This document shows, in pieces, positions 5,623 through 6,767 of a DNA stretch of 6,767 nucleotides. The translations under genes were made by a program, and so were the position numbers. How positions within the stretch are numbered: the first letter of the stretch is position 1; each line of letters opens with the position of its first letter. The stretch is from Patescibacteria group bacterium (GTDB taxonomy: Bacteria > Patescibacteriota > Minisyncoccia > Minisyncoccales > JAGOPM01): the NCBI GenBank assembly GCA_022710815.1, contig JAKLGF010000022.1, positions 1 through 6,767 on the forward strand, written 5' to 3'. The notes below the pieces were generated by a model. It worked only from the letters and a program-made list of their open reading frames with translations, made no database searches and was not told where the DNA came from.

Positions 5623-6633
5623 GGTGGGCCCTTTGGGCTCGCGGTATTCTAGGCCCAAGTATTGGTAAGCCATTTTAGTGGCCTTTCTACCTTTGGGGGT
5701 TCTTTCTAAAAACCCAATTTGGATTAAATATGGTTCGTAAATATCTAAAATTGATTCCTCTTCTTCTTTGGTGGCAGCTGACAGGGTTTTGATTCCAATT
5801 GGTCCGCCATCAAAATTCTTGATTAAAGTATTTAATATCTTTCTGTCTTCAGTAGCCAAACCCATATTATCAATTTCTAAACATTCCAAAGCAGTGGTTG
5901 TGATTTTGTAGTCAATGTTGTTGGCATTATGGACCTGAGCAAAGTCTCTTACTCTTTTGAGAATATGATTAGCAATTCTGGGAGTTGATCGAGAACATTT
6001 GGCAATTGAATCAATGGCTTGTTGATCAATACAAACATTTAAAGCTTTAGCTGACTTGGTAATTATTTCCTGCATTTCAGAATGAGTGTAGGGATTTAAT
6101 TGCAAAATAGCGCCAAACCTTGATCTTAATGGGGGAGAGAGCATGGCCATTTTAGTAGTAGCCCCAATTAAAGTGAAAGGAGGCAAAGCAATTTGCATTG
6201 TTTGAGCAGTAGGTCCTTTGCCCACAACTAAGTGCAAAGTATAGTCTTCCATGACTGGATAGATTATTTCCTCGCAGACTTTGTTCATTCTGTGGATTTC
6301 ATCAATAAAGAGAATGTCTCCAGGGTTGAGATTGGTTAAAATAGAGGCCATATCTCCGCCATGCCTGAGGTTGGGGCCTGAGGTAGTCAGGATATTGACA
6401 TTCATTTCCTTTGCTATTATATTTGATAAGGTGGTTTTCCCCAAGCCAGGATTACCGTAAAAAAGCAAATGATCCAAAGGTTCTTTGCGCTGCCTAGCAG
6501 CTGCAATCATAACCTCAAGAGTTTTCTTGATTTTTGCCTGGCCAACATACTCTTGCCAAGATTTGGGCCTAAGAGTATAATCAAGTCCTTGGGAGTCCAT
6601 TTTTACTGCATTTTTGGGGGTATTGACAATCAT
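5614..6633 (-). CDS. ruvB: Holliday junction branch-migration helicase RuvB
   Basis: RuvB is the hexameric AAA+ motor that, with RuvA, drives branch migration at Holliday junctions. The 339 residues match the family length. Walker A is GNPGLGKTT (60-68), with Asn where most RuvB have Pro. Walker B is ILFIDEIHRM (107-116), sensor 1 lies in IGATTK (156-161) and the arginine-finger region PLRSRFG at 168-174. Sensor 2 is STPRIANHILKRVRDFA (216-232). The C-terminal winged-helix domain has FDGGPIGIKTL (274-284) and EPYLIQIGFLERTPKGR (300-316). The ATG at 6633 is preferred because a -10-like TATACT ends 10 nt upstream; the internal ATG at 6600 (Met12) is an alternative, and neither has a Shine-Dalgarno. 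yebC and ruvC follow on the same strand; ruvA is absent from the window. No LexA-type palindrome is visible upstream. Confidence 0.97.
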   Translation of the reverse strand: MIVNTPKNAVKMDSQGLDYTLRPKSWQEYVGQAKIKKTLEVMIAAARQRKEPLDHLLFYGNPGLGKTTLSNIIAKEMNVNILTTSGPNLRHGGDMASILTNLNPGDILFIDEIHRMNKVCEEIIYPVMEDYTLHLVVGKGPTAQTMQIALPPFTLIGATTKMAMLSPPLRSRFGAILQLNPYTHSEMQEIITKSAKALNVCIDQQAIDSIAKCSRSTPRIANHILKRVRDFAQVHNANNIDYKITTTALECLEIDNMGLATEDRKILNTLIKNFDGGPIGIKTLSAATKEEEESILDIYEPYLIQIGFLERTPKGRKATKMAYQYLGLEYREPKGPTLL

Positions 6634-6651
6634 CTAGAAATGGAGTATAAT
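6623..6651 (+). promoter_or_regulatory. Perfect consensus promoter firing toward the right edge
   Basis: TTGACA (6623-6628) and TATAAT (6646-6651) are exact sigma70 consensus hexamers with the ideal 17-bp spacer. Transcription should start at about 6658-6659, on the GTG of the frame at 6659. The -35 box lies in codons 2-4 of ruvB on the other strand and is part of the small palindrome ATTG-A-CAAT (6622-6630). It is the strongest-looking promoter in the window. Confidence 0.82.
6644..6649 (-). promoter_or_regulatory. Possible -10 box for ruvB
   Basis: TATACT on the minus strand (6649-6644) is 5 of 6 to consensus and would start transcription about 4 nt before the ruvB ATG. An alternative -10, TATATT (6658-6653), is equally close to consensus. 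No good -35 is found at 15-19 bp from either. Both candidates sit on or next to the -10 of the divergent plus-strand promoter. Confidence 0.3.
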
Positions 6652-6658
6652 TAATATA

Positions 6659-6767
6659 GTGAGAAAAGTAGTTCTTGATCTGGGGAAGGGAATTATCTTA
6701 GACTTAGGAAGGCCTGGTTCCGACTGGGTTTCTCCTCGGATTTTTCCTAAACTTTCGGCTAGTGCCA
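6659..6767 (+). CDS. 5' end of a leaderless GTG gene of unknown function (or an RNA gene)
   Basis: Immediately after the consensus promoter, a frame opens with GTG and stays open to the window edge, giving 36 codons. The translation begins VRKVVLDLGKGIILDLGRPG and shows a doubled LDLG motif; I recognise no family. The other two plus-strand frames close quickly. With the start predicted at 6658-6659 the mRNA would be leaderless. Against coding: the patch is about 46% G+C, higher than samples from neighbouring genes, uses less common codons such as CGG and TCG, and contains nested inverted repeats, so a structured non-coding RNA starting at the same place is a real alternative. The 3' end is outside the window. 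Confidence 0.4.
   Translation, partial: MRKVVLDLGKGIILDLGRPGSDWVSPRIFPKLSASA
6704..6766 (+). other. Nested inverted repeats in the rightmost transcript
   Basis: TTAGGAA (6704-6710) pairs with TTCCTAA (6744-6750), and two further G-U pairs extend the stem inward. Inside it, TCCGA (6719-6723) pairs with TCGGA (6736-6740). A short GGC/GCC hairpin (6757-6759 with 6764-6766) follows. The strand would be transcribed from the consensus promoter about 45 nt upstream. This could be RNA structure in a non-coding RNA, a regulatory element within an mRNA, or chance symmetry in a coding region. Confidence 0.35.

Noticed and set aside
5625..5640. GC-rich GCCC/GGGC inverted repeat at the end of ruvB
   Set aside because: The stem is only 4 bp with a 3-nt loop and no U tract follows. 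It is explained by codons for Glu-Pro-Lys-Gly-Pro.
5128..5652. Open plus-strand frame of 174 codons opposite yebC
   Set aside because: It is the complement of a clear YebC gene. The translation is rich in Ser/Leu/Phe, as expected for a mirrored frame, and it crosses the yebC-ruvB boundary.
6634..6658. SOS (LexA) operator upstream of ruvB
   Set aside because: Neither the CTGT-N8-ACAG nor the GAAC-N4-GTTC type of palindrome is present in the gap or its flanks.

Overview
The window reads as a compact, AT-rich bacterial chromosome segment (short samples counted by hand are about 35-37% G+C, one terminal patch about 46%). It holds single-copy housekeeping genes, and I see no mobile element, tRNA, rRNA, CRISPR array or insertion sequence. 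The lean packing, the TyrRS motif variants (HIGR, KMSTS), a class A PBP carrying a Cys-x3-Cys insertion and the absence of visible Shine-Dalgarno sequences together suggest Candidate Phyla Radiation (Patescibacteria, perhaps Parcubacteria). That placement is inference from protein style and was not tested by phylogeny. TGA is a stop (end of ruvC) and no long reading frame needs TGA as sense, so the standard bacterial code fits and the TGA=Gly code of some CPR lineages does not.

Layout from left to right. The 3' part of dnaN (sliding clamp, + strand) runs into the convergent class A penicillin-binding protein gene, and the two stop codons share the bases TTAA. The PBP gene diverges from tyrS across 43 bp. 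tyrS meets, with no gap, a convergent gene for a tiny, extremely acidic protein of 72 residues. Then comes a minus-strand series transcribed as ruvB, yebC, ruvC. It ends beside the acidic gene, which has its own near-perfect promoter laid over the ruvC stop codon. To the right of ruvB a perfect consensus promoter fires outward on the + strand into a truncated transcription unit at the window edge, either a leaderless GTG gene or a structured RNA.

Functionally the genes cover replication processivity (DnaN), cell-wall polymerisation (PBP1A), tyrosine charging (TyrS), Holliday-junction branch migration and cleavage (RuvB, RuvC) and a YebC/TACO1 translation or regulatory factor. RuvA is not in the window. 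No defence, secretion or other exotic system is visible.

The most interesting signals concern expression architecture. None of the seven visible start codons has a convincing Shine-Dalgarno, and several promoters place the transcription start 0 to about 8 nt before the start codon. Promoter elements are buried in the stop or start codons of neighbours. Hairpins resembling terminators lie inside the 3' coding ends of opposing genes. There is no stretch over 300 bases without a gene; the longest gap is 49 bp.
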